The notes under the pieces are model-generated. The model did no database searches and had not been told where the DNA came from. It worked only from the letters and a program-made list of their open reading frames with translations. Below are positions 29,165 to 38,096 of a DNA stretch of 64,000 nucleotides, one piece after another. The stretch comes from Halomarina ordinaria (GTDB lineage Archaea > Halobacteriota > Halobacteria > Halobacteriales > Haloarculaceae): assembly GCF_030553305.1 (NCBI RefSeq), contig NZ_JARRAH010000002.1:183472-247471 (forward strand), read 5' to 3'. Every line of letters starts with the position of its first letter. The first letter of the stretch is position 1. The translations under genes were made by a program, and so were the position numbers.

Positions 29165-30448
29165 ATGCCAACACGAACCCACCTCCCGACGAAGCGGGAA
29201 CTCGTCGACCTCCGCCGTGAATTCCACGCTTTCCCAGAACCCGGATGGCGCGAGTTCTGGACCACGACCAGAATCGTCGAAGAACTCGAACGCCTGGGTG
29301 TCGACCGGATTCACGTCGGCGCGGAGGCACTCGACCCAGACGAGCGACTGGGCGTTCCGGACGAACAGGAACTATCCGCGTGGTACGAGCGAGCGGTCGC
29401 TCGCACGGACCGAACCGATATCCTCGAACAGCTCGCAGGCGGACACACTGGAGCTGTCGCAGTCGTCGAACGCGGTGACGGCCCAACTGTCGGGCTTCGC
29501 GTCGACATCGACGCGCTCCCGATCGCCGAGTCGTCCGACGAGGACCACAGGCCGGCTGCCGAGGGGTTCCGCTCGGAGAACGAGGGATACATGCACGCGT
29601 GCGGCCACGACGCACACGTTACGTTCGGACTGGGGACGCTCCAGGCGGTCGTCGAGAGCGACTTCACCGGAACGTTCAAGGTCTTCTTCCAGCCGTCCGA
29701 AGAACTCCTCGGTGGCGGCAAGGCGATGGCCAGCGGTTCGCACATCGACGACGTGGACTACCTGATCGGTGCTCACGTCGGGCTCGACAATCCGACTGGA
29801 ACCGTGGTCGGGGGCATCGACGAAGCGCTCGCGTTCGCACGCTTCGACGTCACCTTCACCGGCGAGTCCGCGCACGCCGGATTGGCCCCCAACCAGGGCC
29901 GCAACGCAGTCCAGGCCCTCGTGGATGCGACGAGCAACATCTACGGCATCCCCCGTCACCAGGAGGGTGCCACGCGGGTGAACGTCGGCGAACTCAGGTC
30001 CGACAACGCCGCCAACGTCGTTGCCAGTGAAGCGACCGCGACAGTCGAAGTGCGCGGGGAGTCCGACGAACTGATGGAGTACATGCGGGACGCCGTCCAC
30101 CGCCACGTCGACGCAGCGGCGGCCGCCCACGACTGCGAGGCCGGACTCTCGCTCATCGGGGAAGCGATCCGCGAGGACAGCGACGAAGAACTGGTTGGCC
30201 TCGTCGGCGAAATAGCGGACGAGGTCGACGGAGTGTCGTCAGTGCGCCGGCGTGATCGGTTAGGGGCCAGCGAGGACGCGACCTTCCTGATGCGCGCTGT
30301 CAAGGAGAACGGCGGGAAAGCGACGTACGTCGGCGTCGGCGGCGGTAATCCCAGCGGACATCACACGCCAACGTTCGATATCGACGAGGATTCCCTGCAG
30401 ATCGGTGTGTCCCTCCTCTCAGACACCGCCCTCGCGATTCTATCATAG
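29165..30448 (+). CDS. M20-family amidohydrolase (AbgB/IAA-amino-acid hydrolase-like)
   Basis: 427 residues from the ATG at 29165 (MPTRTHLPTKRELVDLRREF). Metal-site motifs: GLRVDIDALPI, MHACGHDAHVTFGLG and QPSEELLGGGKAMASG; the C-terminal metal ligand region is GNPSGHHTPTFDIDE. The N-terminal 115 residues contain an insertion (GAEALDPDERLGVPDEQELS) seen in p-aminobenzoyl-glutamate hydrolase-like members. Cytoplasmic; it would split an N-acyl amino acid or similar. 44 bp after the membrane gene, same operon. Confidence 0.85.
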   Translation: MPTRTHLPTKRELVDLRREFHAFPEPGWREFWTTTRIVEELERLGVDRIHVGAEALDPDERLGVPDEQELSAWYERAVARTDRTDILEQLAGGHTGAVAVVERGDGPTVGLRVDIDALPIAESSDEDHRPAAEGFRSENEGYMHACGHDAHVTFGLGTLQAVVESDFTGTFKVFFQPSEELLGGGKAMASGSHIDDVDYLIGAHVGLDNPTGTVVGGIDEALAFARFDVTFTGESAHAGLAPNQGRNAVQALVDATSNIYGIPRHQEGATRVNVGELRSDNAANVVASEATATVEVRGESDELMEYMRDAVHRHVDAAAAAHDCEAGLSLIGEAIREDSDEELVGLVGEIADEVDGVSSVRRRDRLGASEDATFLMRAVKENGGKATYVGVGGGNPSGHHTPTFDIDEDSLQIGVSLLSDTALAILS

Positions 30449-30595
30449 ATATATCGAGCACTGGCTGTTCGGCTATACGTCACCGGAGCATCACAGGTTC
30501 GGCGGTAGACGCGACAACGGACGTAGATTCGACAGCTAAAAATCGTAGTGGTTGAACGTTCGTCACGGGGCTCCGACGTCGTCCACGTCCCCGGC

Positions 30596-31039
30596 TCAGT
30601 CAAACGTCAGCCCGTACCCCCAGGTCCGCAACTGCGCTTCGACCTCGTCGAGATGGTCGAGCCCGGCGAGGACGAGTGCCTCGCGAAGGTCGGTCAGCGA
30701 GACGTTGCCGTCGAACTGGTCTTCGAGGTCGTGGAGCGCGTCGCGCTCGGCGCGTTTCGTCTCGGACTGGAGAAACAGCGGGTAGCGGTCGCGGCCGTCC
30801 TGAACGCTATCGCGGCGGAGGGTATATGGAACCTGCATCGTCGTCTCGGCCGACGACGACCGGGTCGCATCGTCGGTCTGTGCCGTTTCCTGCCCGCTCT
30901 CGGGGCTGTCGACCTCGGCGTCGGTAGGGGTCGCATCGGACGAGGACTCCGATGCCCGGTCCGTGGTCGGTCCGGCCTCGGCGTCGTCCGAGACGTCCGC
31001 GTCCTCGGCGAACGGGTCCTCCCCTGCACCCTGTTTCAT
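30596..31039 (-). CDS. Small acidic partner of ParA, candidate adaptor or centromere-binding protein
   Basis: 147 residues from the ATG at 31039; a GTG at 31048 overlapping the parA stop (GTGA) is an equally possible start. Residues 1-75 are disordered and acidic (Asp/Glu/Ser/Thr/Ala). Residues about 78-147 form a conserved helical block: PYTLRRDSVQDGRDRYPLFL, SETKRAERDALHDLEDQF, SLTDLREALVLAG and LRTWGYGLTFD. No ParB-type HTH is recognised. Position after a ParA and near an iteron array suggests the second component of a partition system, by analogy with ParA-adaptor operons. Confidence 0.6.
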   Translation of the reverse strand: MKQGAGEDPFAEDADVSDDAEAGPTTDRASESSSDATPTDAEVDSPESGQETAQTDDATRSSSAETTMQVPYTLRRDSVQDGRDRYPLFLQSETKRAERDALHDLEDQFDGNVSLTDLREALVLAGLDHLDEVEAQLRTWGYGLTFD

Positions 31040-31044
31040 GCCCG

Positions 31045-31920
31045 TCACGCCGTCATCACCTCCTGGTCGACGTCGCCCGGTTCCGGCGGGTGGGGAGCCT
31101 CGATGCCGACCTGCTGTTCGAGGTAGCGCGCGAGGCGGTCGAACTGTGCGAGCGTGTCGACTTCGTAGTCCCGACGCTTCGAGCGATGGGACCGGACGTA
31201 CTCGAACGCCGAACACTGCTGCATCCAGCAGCCCTCCATGAGCGAGGCTCGCTCGCCGATGACCTCGGGGACCGGGTAGTCGATCTCGTCGAGGATGGTC
31301 CGCTGGTCGCGTGTGTTCTTGAACCCGATCGGGACGGCGGCGAGCACGCCGACGTCGACGTCGAGTTGGGCTTCGAGCCCGGCGACCAGCGCCTCGAGCC
31401 CCTCGACCGCTGCACGACCCTTCGCCGAGGGTTCGAGGGGGATGACGAGCGACCGTGTCGCGTTGATCGCGTTGTAGAGGTGTGGCCCTTCCGTCGCGGG
31501 TGGGTCACAGATGAGGACGTCGTAGCGGTCGGGGACGCCGGCGTCTCGAAGGACGCGCAGGAGCTGGGCGTGCATGCCGAACGCCTCGCCCATCGCCTCC
31601 GCCTGGTCGCGTTCGCGCTGCAGGAAGTCGGCGAGGTCCGAGAGCATGTTGTGCTCCGGAACGATGTCGACGCCCTCGACGGTCCTGACGAGGTCGTCGA
31701 AGTCGCCGTTGGGCCGGCGAATCATGTGCCGGACGAGGGTGTCGACCGAGTCGGTACGGCGCTCGTCGACACCGAACAGCCGGGAGAGGTCGCCGTCCTG
31801 CGGGTCGAGCGGGACGACCAGCGGCTTCAATCCGGCGCGAGCGTGCGCGACGGCGAGGTTCGCGGCGGTCGTCGTCTTGCCGACCCCACCGGCCTCGGAG
31901 TACGTCGAGTATGCGAGCAT
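31045..31920 (-). CDS. parA: ParA-family partition ATPase
   Basis: 291 residues from the ATG at 31920 (MLAYSTYSEAGGVGKTTTAA); the open frame to 32043 only runs back through the iteron array. Walker A is EAGGVGKTTT, Walker A-prime region PLVVPLDPQDGDLSRLFG, Walker B-like YDVLICDPPATEGPHLYNA. The signature lysine of classical ParA/MinD proteins (KGGxxKT) is replaced by Ala. The C-terminus holds LMEGCWMQQCSAFEYVRSHR. It would drive plasmid segregation by ATP-dependent nonspecific DNA binding. The downstream acidic gene follows within a few bases; the iterons lie 64 bp upstream. Confidence 0.85.
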   Translation of the reverse strand: MLAYSTYSEAGGVGKTTTAANLAVAHARAGLKPLVVPLDPQDGDLSRLFGVDERRTDSVDTLVRHMIRRPNGDFDDLVRTVEGVDIVPEHNMLSDLADFLQRERDQAEAMGEAFGMHAQLLRVLRDAGVPDRYDVLICDPPATEGPHLYNAINATRSLVIPLEPSAKGRAAVEGLEALVAGLEAQLDVDVGVLAAVPIGFKNTRDQRTILDEIDYPVPEVIGERASLMEGCWMQQCSAFEYVRSHRSKRRDYEVDTLAQFDRLARYLEQQVGIEAPHPPEPGDVDQEVMTA

Positions 31921-31983
31921 ACATGGATGTCTGAGTGAGTTGACTTCAATGTACGTCAGACAACCACCCCACGATGTAACATC

Positions 31984-32107
31984 ATGGGCCCACTCAATGA
32001 ACAATAGTAATGAACACACACAGTGAACACCATCAGTGAACAATATCTATGAACACTGATAATGAACAACAGTGGCGAACATAAGTAATAAACATCAGTA
32101 ATGGGCA
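31984..32107. repeat. Array of ten 13-bp iterons upstream of parA
   Basis: A heptamer with consensus RTGAACA recurs exactly every 13 bp, starting at 31984, 31997, 32010, 32023, 32036, 32049, 32062, 32075, 32088 and 32101. Six central units are ATGAACA or GTGAACA; the outer ones degenerate (ATGGGCC, GCGAACA, ATAAACA, ATGGGCA). The six-base spacers vary but often end in GTA or TCA. The region is much more AT-rich than its surroundings. It lies between the 3' end of the recombinase gene and the parA start. Likely a centromere (parS), an operator of the par operon, or replication iterons. Confidence 0.85.
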
Positions 32108-32229
32108 TAGTTAACGTACGACGCTATTGGAGGTGTTTGCTGATTGAACCCCACTAATAGAGGTCATGGAGTCGGTGTACGGTGCGTTACAGGGGCGACC
32201 AGCAGCATCCGACAGCAGCGTCGACAGCG

Positions 32230-33570
32230 TCAGTTCGTGGAACTCACCGAAGGACCCGCGGCCGGGGTTTCGAACGCGGCGGCGAGCCGGGTCCGCATGA
32301 ACTCACGACGGGTGCGTCGTGCGCGTTCGTCGGAGAGGTAGTTCTCGTGGACGACCGAGGCGTCCGAGGAGCCCTGCTCTGCTGCGATCTCCCCGATGCC
32401 ATCGAGGACCTGGCCGAGCGCCGCCGTGTAGGCGTCGTACCAGAACCGACGACAGAGCTGGGGAGAGGGGCGTTCGCCGTCGATACGCTCGGGCAGGCCG
32501 GCGTCGTCTGCGAGCGCCCGAAACCACGCCCAGACGCGCTCTCGCCCGACGTGTCCGTTCGCCGCCGTCGACGACGGGAACAGGTAGCCGTTCCATCCCG
32601 CGTCCGCGGCCGGGGTCGTGGCCCCGTCGCCGGCGAGCAGGTCGTCGAGGCGCTCGTCGAAGACGTCGAGCCCGTACAGCAGGTTCACCTCTCCCGGTCC
32701 GTTCTTTCGCTCCTCGAATCGGAGGTACGGGCCGTCCTCGCCGTCGCGACGGACCTGAGAGACGTGTAGCGCCGCCACCTCGCTCGCCCGAAGTCCCCAC
32801 CCGGCCAGCGCGACGACCAGGAGACGCTCCCGCGAGGAATCGGCGACCGACACGAGGGCCCGGACGTGGTCAGCGGTGAGTGCCGGCGGGTCGCTCGGTT
32901 CGACCTGCCACTTGAACTCCGAGTAGAGTCCCGTCGCGGGGTTCACTGCGGCCACCCGTCGCCCGACGAGGTGCTGATACCAGTCGTCGACCACGCCGCG
33001 GACTCGTCGTTTCGTCCGGGGGGCGTACCCCTCGTCGTTCAACTGGTCGAAGGCGGCGTAACAGGCGTCGACGGCGTCGTACACGGGTCGTTCCGAATCC
33101 CGGTGAACCGGCCGGAGCAGGTCATCGATCCCGTTCGCGCTCACGTAGGCCCGCACGTAGAGGTTCAATCGCTTCCGCATCGCGGCTATCGACGACTCGG
33201 CGAGGTCGTGTCGGTCGCGACGCCGGTCGAGGAAGCGTTCGAGCGCGATGACCGTCGCCTCGTCGCCGGTGGCCCAGTGGTACCCCTCGTCGACGTCGCC
33301 GGCGAGGTCCTCGGCCCAGAACGCACCGAACGAGCGGTCGTGGTGGCGTCGCAACGCCGCGAGGAACGCGCGGAGCCCTTCGTCGCGGAACCACCGATGC
33401 GTCGGCTTCTCCGTCTCCGGATCGTGCCCCGCAGCGGCGAACCGAGGGGCGATAGTGTCCCAGTACAGGTCGGCGAACGCTTCCCGGTCGAGCGTCGACC
33501 AGCGAACGTCCTCGAACGGATCGTCGGGAAGAAGCCCGTTCGTTGTCTGGGAGGAATCTGAGTCGGCCAT
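32230..33570 (-). CDS. Tyrosine recombinase/integrase
   Basis: 446 residues. An N-terminal SAM-like core-binding domain (about 35-210) is followed by the catalytic domain with Arg261 (GWGLRASEVAAL), Lys289 (EERKNGPGEV), Arg374/375 (QLCRRFWYDAY) and nucleophile Tyr411 (VVHENYLSDERARR). The His that usually precedes the second Arg (HxxR) is missing here (SPQLCRR). It would act on a plasmid att/resolution site or resolve replicon dimers. It lies upstream of the iterons and parA on the same strand, suggesting a replicon maintenance module. No att site could be identified. Confidence 0.85.
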   Translation of the reverse strand: MADSDSSQTTNGLLPDDPFEDVRWSTLDREAFADLYWDTIAPRFAAAGHDPETEKPTHRWFRDEGLRAFLAALRRHHDRSFGAFWAEDLAGDVDEGYHWATGDEATVIALERFLDRRRDRHDLAESSIAAMRKRLNLYVRAYVSANGIDDLLRPVHRDSERPVYDAVDACYAAFDQLNDEGYAPRTKRRVRGVVDDWYQHLVGRRVAAVNPATGLYSEFKWQVEPSDPPALTADHVRALVSVADSSRERLLVVALAGWGLRASEVAALHVSQVRRDGEDGPYLRFEERKNGPGEVNLLYGLDVFDERLDDLLAGDGATTPAADAGWNGYLFPSSTAANGHVGRERVWAWFRALADDAGLPERIDGERPSPQLCRRFWYDAYTAALGQVLDGIGEIAAEQGSSDASVVHENYLSDERARRTRREFMRTRLAAAFETPAAGPSVSSTN

Positions 33571-33675
33571 ATACTCGCTGTTCGACGGTCGTCCTCGTCA
33601 CCTAATAACTCTGTGGGGGAAACGGACCCGAAGAGTCCGTTCGACCCACGGTCGTGCGCGGCGATACCGGTGTAT

Positions 33676-33689
33676 TACGATGTATCGTA
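33676..33689. promoter_or_regulatory. Inverted repeat upstream of the recombinase gene
   Basis: TACGAT-GT-ATCGTA, about 105 bp upstream of the recombinase start in an AT-rich patch. Possible operator or recombination site; not tested by context beyond symmetry. Confidence 0.3.
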
Positions 33690-33849
33690 TACCGCTATAC
33701 AAATTCTGGTGAGTTCGGTCGTTCACAGTCTCGGAGGATGAGCTAGCTTTTGGGCGAATCTTCGTCGGTCCGTGGCCCTTTGTCGTATCGAACACCGACT
33801 TCGGGTGCTAACAGCGTTTTTGGCCAGCGCTCCCCTACGGGTACCTGCG

Positions 33850-33981
33850 ATGTGCCACCACTTCGAACCCGTGGACGACCTGACCGACAAGGAGCGTGAG
33901 GAGCTCCTCGAGGAGCACGACCTGGAGGACCTCCGGACCGAACACTCCGAGGAGGAACTCGAAACGCTCGGCATCGCCTGA
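33850..33981 (+). CDS. Small conserved acidic haloarchaeal protein
   Basis: 43 residues starting MCHHFEPVDDLTDKERE at the ATG 33850 and ending ETLGIA. Highly charged and helical, with a CHH metal-like N-terminus. I recall similar small MCHH-type proteins in haloarchaea but know no function. It stands alone between the recombinase and the convergent GH97 gene. Confidence 0.55.
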   Translation: MCHHFEPVDDLTDKEREELLEEHDLEDLRTEHSEEELETLGIA

Positions 33982-34185
33982 GGGTCCCGACGCTGAACAA
34001 CATCCTCCCGGCCGTCTCGCCTCCGTCTACGAACAGTTCCTGTCGATAACCGTCGAGGTGATTGACTGCCTGGGGTTCGAGCCCCGCGGCGGTTCACGTC
34101 TGTTCGGAACCCCCGACGTGCGGTTCCGTGCCCGAGAAACGTTATTGAACCGAGCGCAGTCGACGGCCCCCATTATTTCGCCCTC

Positions 34186-37100
34186 TCAGAGTGATACGAA
34201 CGGCAGTGTGGCGAGCGAGTCAGGCCCGTACGAGAGTGCCTCGCCCTGTCCCGTCCCCTCCGGCGTCACGAGGTCGATGACGTGCGGGGCGTTCACGACG
34301 GCGTCCTCGCGGGCGCCGCCGAAGACGAAACCTCCGGCGTCGACGTCCACGGCCCGGAACGCGCCAAAGTCGGCGGAGCCGACGAGCGGTAGCACCCGCC
34401 AGTCGGCGATATCGGAGTCGACGACGGACTTCGGAATCGAGAGCACCGCGGTGTTCGCCTCGGCGTCAACGAACGTCTCCGGTGCCCCGAGACCGTTGCC
34501 CTCGGCGTCGACGATGGTTCCGCCGCCGAAGCCGTCCGCACTGATACGGTGCTGCCACGGCTCCGCGAATCGCGCGGTGACGTCCAGGTCGCCGAGCTCG
34601 GACGTCCGTCCCGCGTCGCTCTTCGGATTCCGGAGGTAGACGACGAAGAAATGCGGCGAGAACTCCCCACCGAAGCCGGCATAGAGGTTCTCGACCTCGA
34701 AGGCGAATCGGTACTGTTCGTCGGACTCCAGCACGCGGAACGTGCGGAGGTCGAAGGCACCCTCCTCGAACGCCTCGTCGGTGGGATAGACGTACTCCCC
34801 CGGGCCGTCGTCGTCACCCTGTGGATCGGTGAACTCCGCGAGTACGTCCCCCGGTGCGATCGCGACAGTGTTCGCGGCGAGTTCCTCATCGGTCTCGGGG
34901 TCGCGCACGACGACATCGAACGTGCCGATGGTCGAGATCCGATATCCCAAGTCGACCATCTCGTCCGTCGCGTTCGGCGGCAGTCGGACGTTCGCGCGCG
35001 CCTCGCGCTCGCCATCGACGATGACCTCCACGTTCGTTCCGCCGATGAACGCGGCGTCGTTCGACCCGGTGGCCGTGACGAACGGCTCGCCGAGGTCGGC
35101 TTCGTCTGCGATCTCGACCGAGAGCTCCTGTTCCGGCCGCTCGTACCTGGTGAGCCTACCGATCTCACTGCCACGGGCCGGGCGTAGTCGCACCGCAGTC
35201 CCTCCGCTCGGAGCCATCGACGCGAGCAGCGTCGTGGTCGGAGCGACGACTGCCTCGTCGATCCGTACGCCCGTCGGGTCGGCGTCGACGCCCGCTCCGA
35301 TCGCATCGGAGTATATTTCAGCGAGATACTTGGGACCGCTCCGGCCGTTTCCGTTCCCCTGCCCGCTTCCGCTGTTCCCCGACGCGTCGCCGGCGTTTCC
35401 GGGTACGAGGAACTCGAGGTCGACGTCGACGGCGCGGGCGTCGCCGTTCGTCATGACGCCGACGTACCACTCCTCGTTGGCACGGCGCGCGATTGCGAGG
35501 TACTCGCCGATCGCGGACCCGACGACGCGGGTCTCGTCCCAGCCGGCCGCAGGAACGTCCTCGATGAACTCGAACTCAGGCTTCGCATCGAAATTCTCGC
35601 GTTTGGGGACGTACCCCTCGTACTCGGCGGGGATCGGTGAGGGCTCGCCGGGTGGGGTCACCGCGACAGCGTTGAGGTTGAACCCGCCTACGTCGCCGGT
35701 GAACCCGTCGTCGCCGTCCTCGAAGTCGAGTTCGATCGCGATCTCGTTGTCACCGGCGTCGAGTTCGATCTCGGTCGTAAACACCTGCCAATCGTCCCAG
35801 TAGGCGGTGAACCCGGGGGCGATCGTCTCGGTCTCGTCGTTGACGCGCAGGGTGGCCCGCGGGCCGCCGGTGTCGATCACACGCCCCGCGTTTTCTTCGG
35901 GCGCGCTCGCATACCGGAGGTGGAGGTCGTACCTGCCCGCCGCGTCGACGTTGCGTACGACGAAAGTGACCGACGAGCCGCTCGACGCACGGTTGGGGTC
36001 GATGGCGACGTGGTTCGTGCCGAACGCGTCCCGCCACGTGTCGTCGGTGACGAACCCGTCGCGGTCACCGGCGGCGGCCTGAAGACCTTCGCCGACCTCG
36101 AAGGTCTCATCGACGTATGCCTCGATCCGGTCGGCGGCCATCTGGAGCCCGCTGAGATAGGTCGCGTACATCGCGAGCTGTTTGGCCACCGTCGTCTGTA
36201 CCTGCCCGCCGCGGTCGTCGCCGAACGTGATGTCGAAAATCCCCGGCTGGTAGCTCACCGGGCCGGCGAGGTTGCGCGTGAACGGGAGGGTGACGTGGTG
36301 GCCCCGGCCGACGTTCGAGGCGAGCTGGCCGAACCCGTCGTACTCCTGTGCTTTGACGACCTCGCGGTTCGCGACGTTCGGGTATGTCCGGATCTCACCG
36401 GTCGGCTTGATCCCTTCGTGGATCTCCAGTAGCTGGCGCTTCGCGGCCGCTTCGCGGATCACCAGCCGATGGTGATTCACCGCGAGTTGGTTGTGCTGGT
36501 TATGGGTTGGCTCCGCACCGTCGCCATCGATCCCGAGACCGGGATCCGAAACGTAGCCGTTCTTAATCGAGTTGATCCCGGCGTCGTCGTATCCAGCGAA
36601 CACGTCTGTCTCCAGAATCGCCGACTCATAGTTCGGAACGTTACCAGCGGTCTCGTTGTGGATCGTCATCTCCACCGGGGGAGACAGGGCGGCACCGTAG
36701 TCCGTCACCTCACGGACGTCGAAGTCAGGGTACGAGTCGTCGACGCCAAATTCGAAGCCGGTACCGTCGCCGGGGTAGGTGGCCCACCCCTGGTTCCACC
36801 CCTCGGCGAGTACGCTGTCGATCCCGTTCTCGCTCGCGAACCGCATGTATCGTTTCATTCGCTCGGTCCGTGCCCCGTGGATGTACGACGCGGGGTTCCC
36901 GGCCTCGTTCGCGATCTCGTCGTCCGACTTGTACTCCCAGTTGGCCGTTCCCGCGATCATCGTCCACCAGATGCCGACGTACTTTCGTGGCTCGATCCAG
37001 CTCGTGTCCGCCCCACCGCCCGCGGTCGGCAGCGCCGACTCGTCGAGTGGGTCAGCGAGCAGGGGGACGAGCTGCGACTCGATCAGTTCGCCGGGACGGT

Positions 37101-38076
37101 CGACGACCTGGATCGTCCGCCACGGCGTCACGGCGGGGAGTTCGAGGGAGGCCTTCGTGCCGTCGGGCAACGGTGTGAGCGCGGTGTCGAACGCGGTCCC
37201 CCCGTCCGAGTCGCGCGGTGCGAGCGTCGCAGCCGCGTAGTCGTCGAGGTTCGACTCGTGGACGCTCACGTAGGCGTCGCCCGCGTCGACCGTGAGCGGG
37301 GTGTGTACACCGGTTCGGAACGACGTAGAGGTGGGGCGTGTCTCTCGGGTCCCCCCCGGTATGTCCGAAAGTACGGTCCCTTCGTACTCTTGTTCGAACC
37401 GCGGGTTCGTCACCTCGTTTCTGATCCACCAGGCATCGTAGTCGTCGGCAAAGTCGACGCCGGTGTTCTCGGAGACGATGACCGCCCGGTCCGAGTTACT
37501 CGTGAACCCCTCGCCGAGGATGACCCGAAGTCCGATGCCATCGTCGAACACGCGGATCTGCAGGGTCGCGTTTCGGCGACCCTCTCCGCCGTCTGTGGCT
37601 CTGTCGTCGCTCTGCCCCGACCCATCCTCCGTCGCATCCGCGAGGCCGACACTGAGTGCATTGTAGTCCGCCGATACTTCGTCGAACGCTCCCCAGACGG
37701 GCGCCCACCTTTCGGTCAGCGTCTCGCGTTCGGCTCCCGTCACTGTCACCGAACCGTCAGAGTCCGTGGCACTCGCACCGAACGCAGGCTGATTCTGGAA
37801 GTCGAAGCCGAGTGCCGACGGGCCGACGTAGGTCGTTCCGTTCCGCACGATCTCGTAGGTCGGGACGCCGTCGCCGACGTCGACCGTGACCGTGATCGAC
37901 CCGTCGGGTGATTCTACTGATTGGACCGGACCGTCTGCATCGTTGGCCACCGGCGCCGCGTCATCGGCCGATACGTCTCGCGAGTAGGCGGCCACAGCCA
38001 CGACCGCCGCTACGCCCCCGAGGAAGGTTCGCCGCGTCGCTCCGTCGAAAGGTTGCTGTGATTGTTTCTCACGCAT
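34186..38076 (-). CDS. Secreted multidomain GH97 glycosidase
   Basis: 1296 residues. Tat signal GATRRTFLGGVAAVVAVAAY. A GH97 N-terminal beta-sandwich (about 50-350) precedes the catalytic barrel: KYVGIWWTM, MTIHNETAGNVPNYESA, EIHEGIKPTGEIRTYPNV, VVKAQEYDG and LPFTRNLAGPVSYQPGIFD. The Glu positions in HNE, IHEG and AQEYD match the inverting SusB-like subclass, and GINSIKNGYVSD lacks the Asp nucleophile of retaining members. After about residue 690 comes a CBM35-like module (DAGDNEIAIELDF, GGFNLNAVAV), and the last 260 residues resemble the C-terminal module of glucodextranase. Expected to hydrolyse alpha-glucosides or alpha-galactosides outside the cell. GH97 assignment strong; C-terminal modules tentative. 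Confidence 0.88.
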   Translation of the reverse strand: MREKQSQQPFDGATRRTFLGGVAAVVAVAAYSRDVSADDAAPVANDADGPVQSVESPDGSITVTVDVGDGVPTYEIVRNGTTYVGPSALGFDFQNQPAFGASATDSDGSVTVTGAERETLTERWAPVWGAFDEVSADYNALSVGLADATEDGSGQSDDRATDGGEGRRNATLQIRVFDDGIGLRVILGEGFTSNSDRAVIVSENTGVDFADDYDAWWIRNEVTNPRFEQEYEGTVLSDIPGGTRETRPTSTSFRTGVHTPLTVDAGDAYVSVHESNLDDYAAATLAPRDSDGGTAFDTALTPLPDGTKASLELPAVTPWRTIQVVDRPGELIESQLVPLLADPLDESALPTAGGGADTSWIEPRKYVGIWWTMIAGTANWEYKSDDEIANEAGNPASYIHGARTERMKRYMRFASENGIDSVLAEGWNQGWATYPGDGTGFEFGVDDSYPDFDVREVTDYGAALSPPVEMTIHNETAGNVPNYESAILETDVFAGYDDAGINSIKNGYVSDPGLGIDGDGAEPTHNQHNQLAVNHHRLVIREAAAKRQLLEIHEGIKPTGEIRTYPNVANREVVKAQEYDGFGQLASNVGRGHHVTLPFTRNLAGPVSYQPGIFDITFGDDRGGQVQTTVAKQLAMYATYLSGLQMAADRIEAYVDETFEVGEGLQAAAGDRDGFVTDDTWRDAFGTNHVAIDPNRASSGSSVTFVVRNVDAAGRYDLHLRYASAPEENAGRVIDTGGPRATLRVNDETETIAPGFTAYWDDWQVFTTEIELDAGDNEIAIELDFEDGDDGFTGDVGGFNLNAVAVTPPGEPSPIPAEYEGYVPKRENFDAKPEFEFIEDVPAAGWDETRVVGSAIGEYLAIARRANEEWYVGVMTNGDARAVDVDLEFLVPGNAGDASGNSGSGQGNGNGRSGPKYLAEIYSDAIGAGVDADPTGVRIDEAVVAPTTTLLASMAPSGGTAVRLRPARGSEIGRLTRYERPEQELSVEIADEADLGEPFVTATGSNDAAFIGGTNVEVIVDGEREARANVRLPPNATDEMVDLGYRISTIGTFDVVVRDPETDEELAANTVAIAPGDVLAEFTDPQGDDDGPGEYVYPTDEAFEEGAFDLRTFRVLESDEQYRFAFEVENLYAGFGGEFSPHFFVVYLRNPKSDAGRTSELGDLDVTARFAEPWQHRISADGFGGGTIVDAEGNGLGAPETFVDAEANTAVLSIPKSVVDSDIADWRVLPLVGSADFGAFRAVDVDAGGFVFGGAREDAVVNAPHVIDLVTPEGTGQGEALSYGPDSLATLPFVSL

Positions 38077-38096
38077 TTCCTCCTGTAGTTTATTTC

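Noticed and set aside
34068..34092. GGGGTTCGAGCCCC resembles a tRNA T-arm, near the recombinase gene.
   Set aside because: No matching acceptor stem, anticodon arm or D-arm upstream, and the stem is only 4 bp with a 6-nt loop; not called as tRNA or att site.
36469..37911. Long plus-strand ORF of 480 codons.
   Set aside because: It is antisense to the GH97 gene, has no recognisable motif and shows the Arg/Val/Asp-rich composition of a GC-rich shadow frame.
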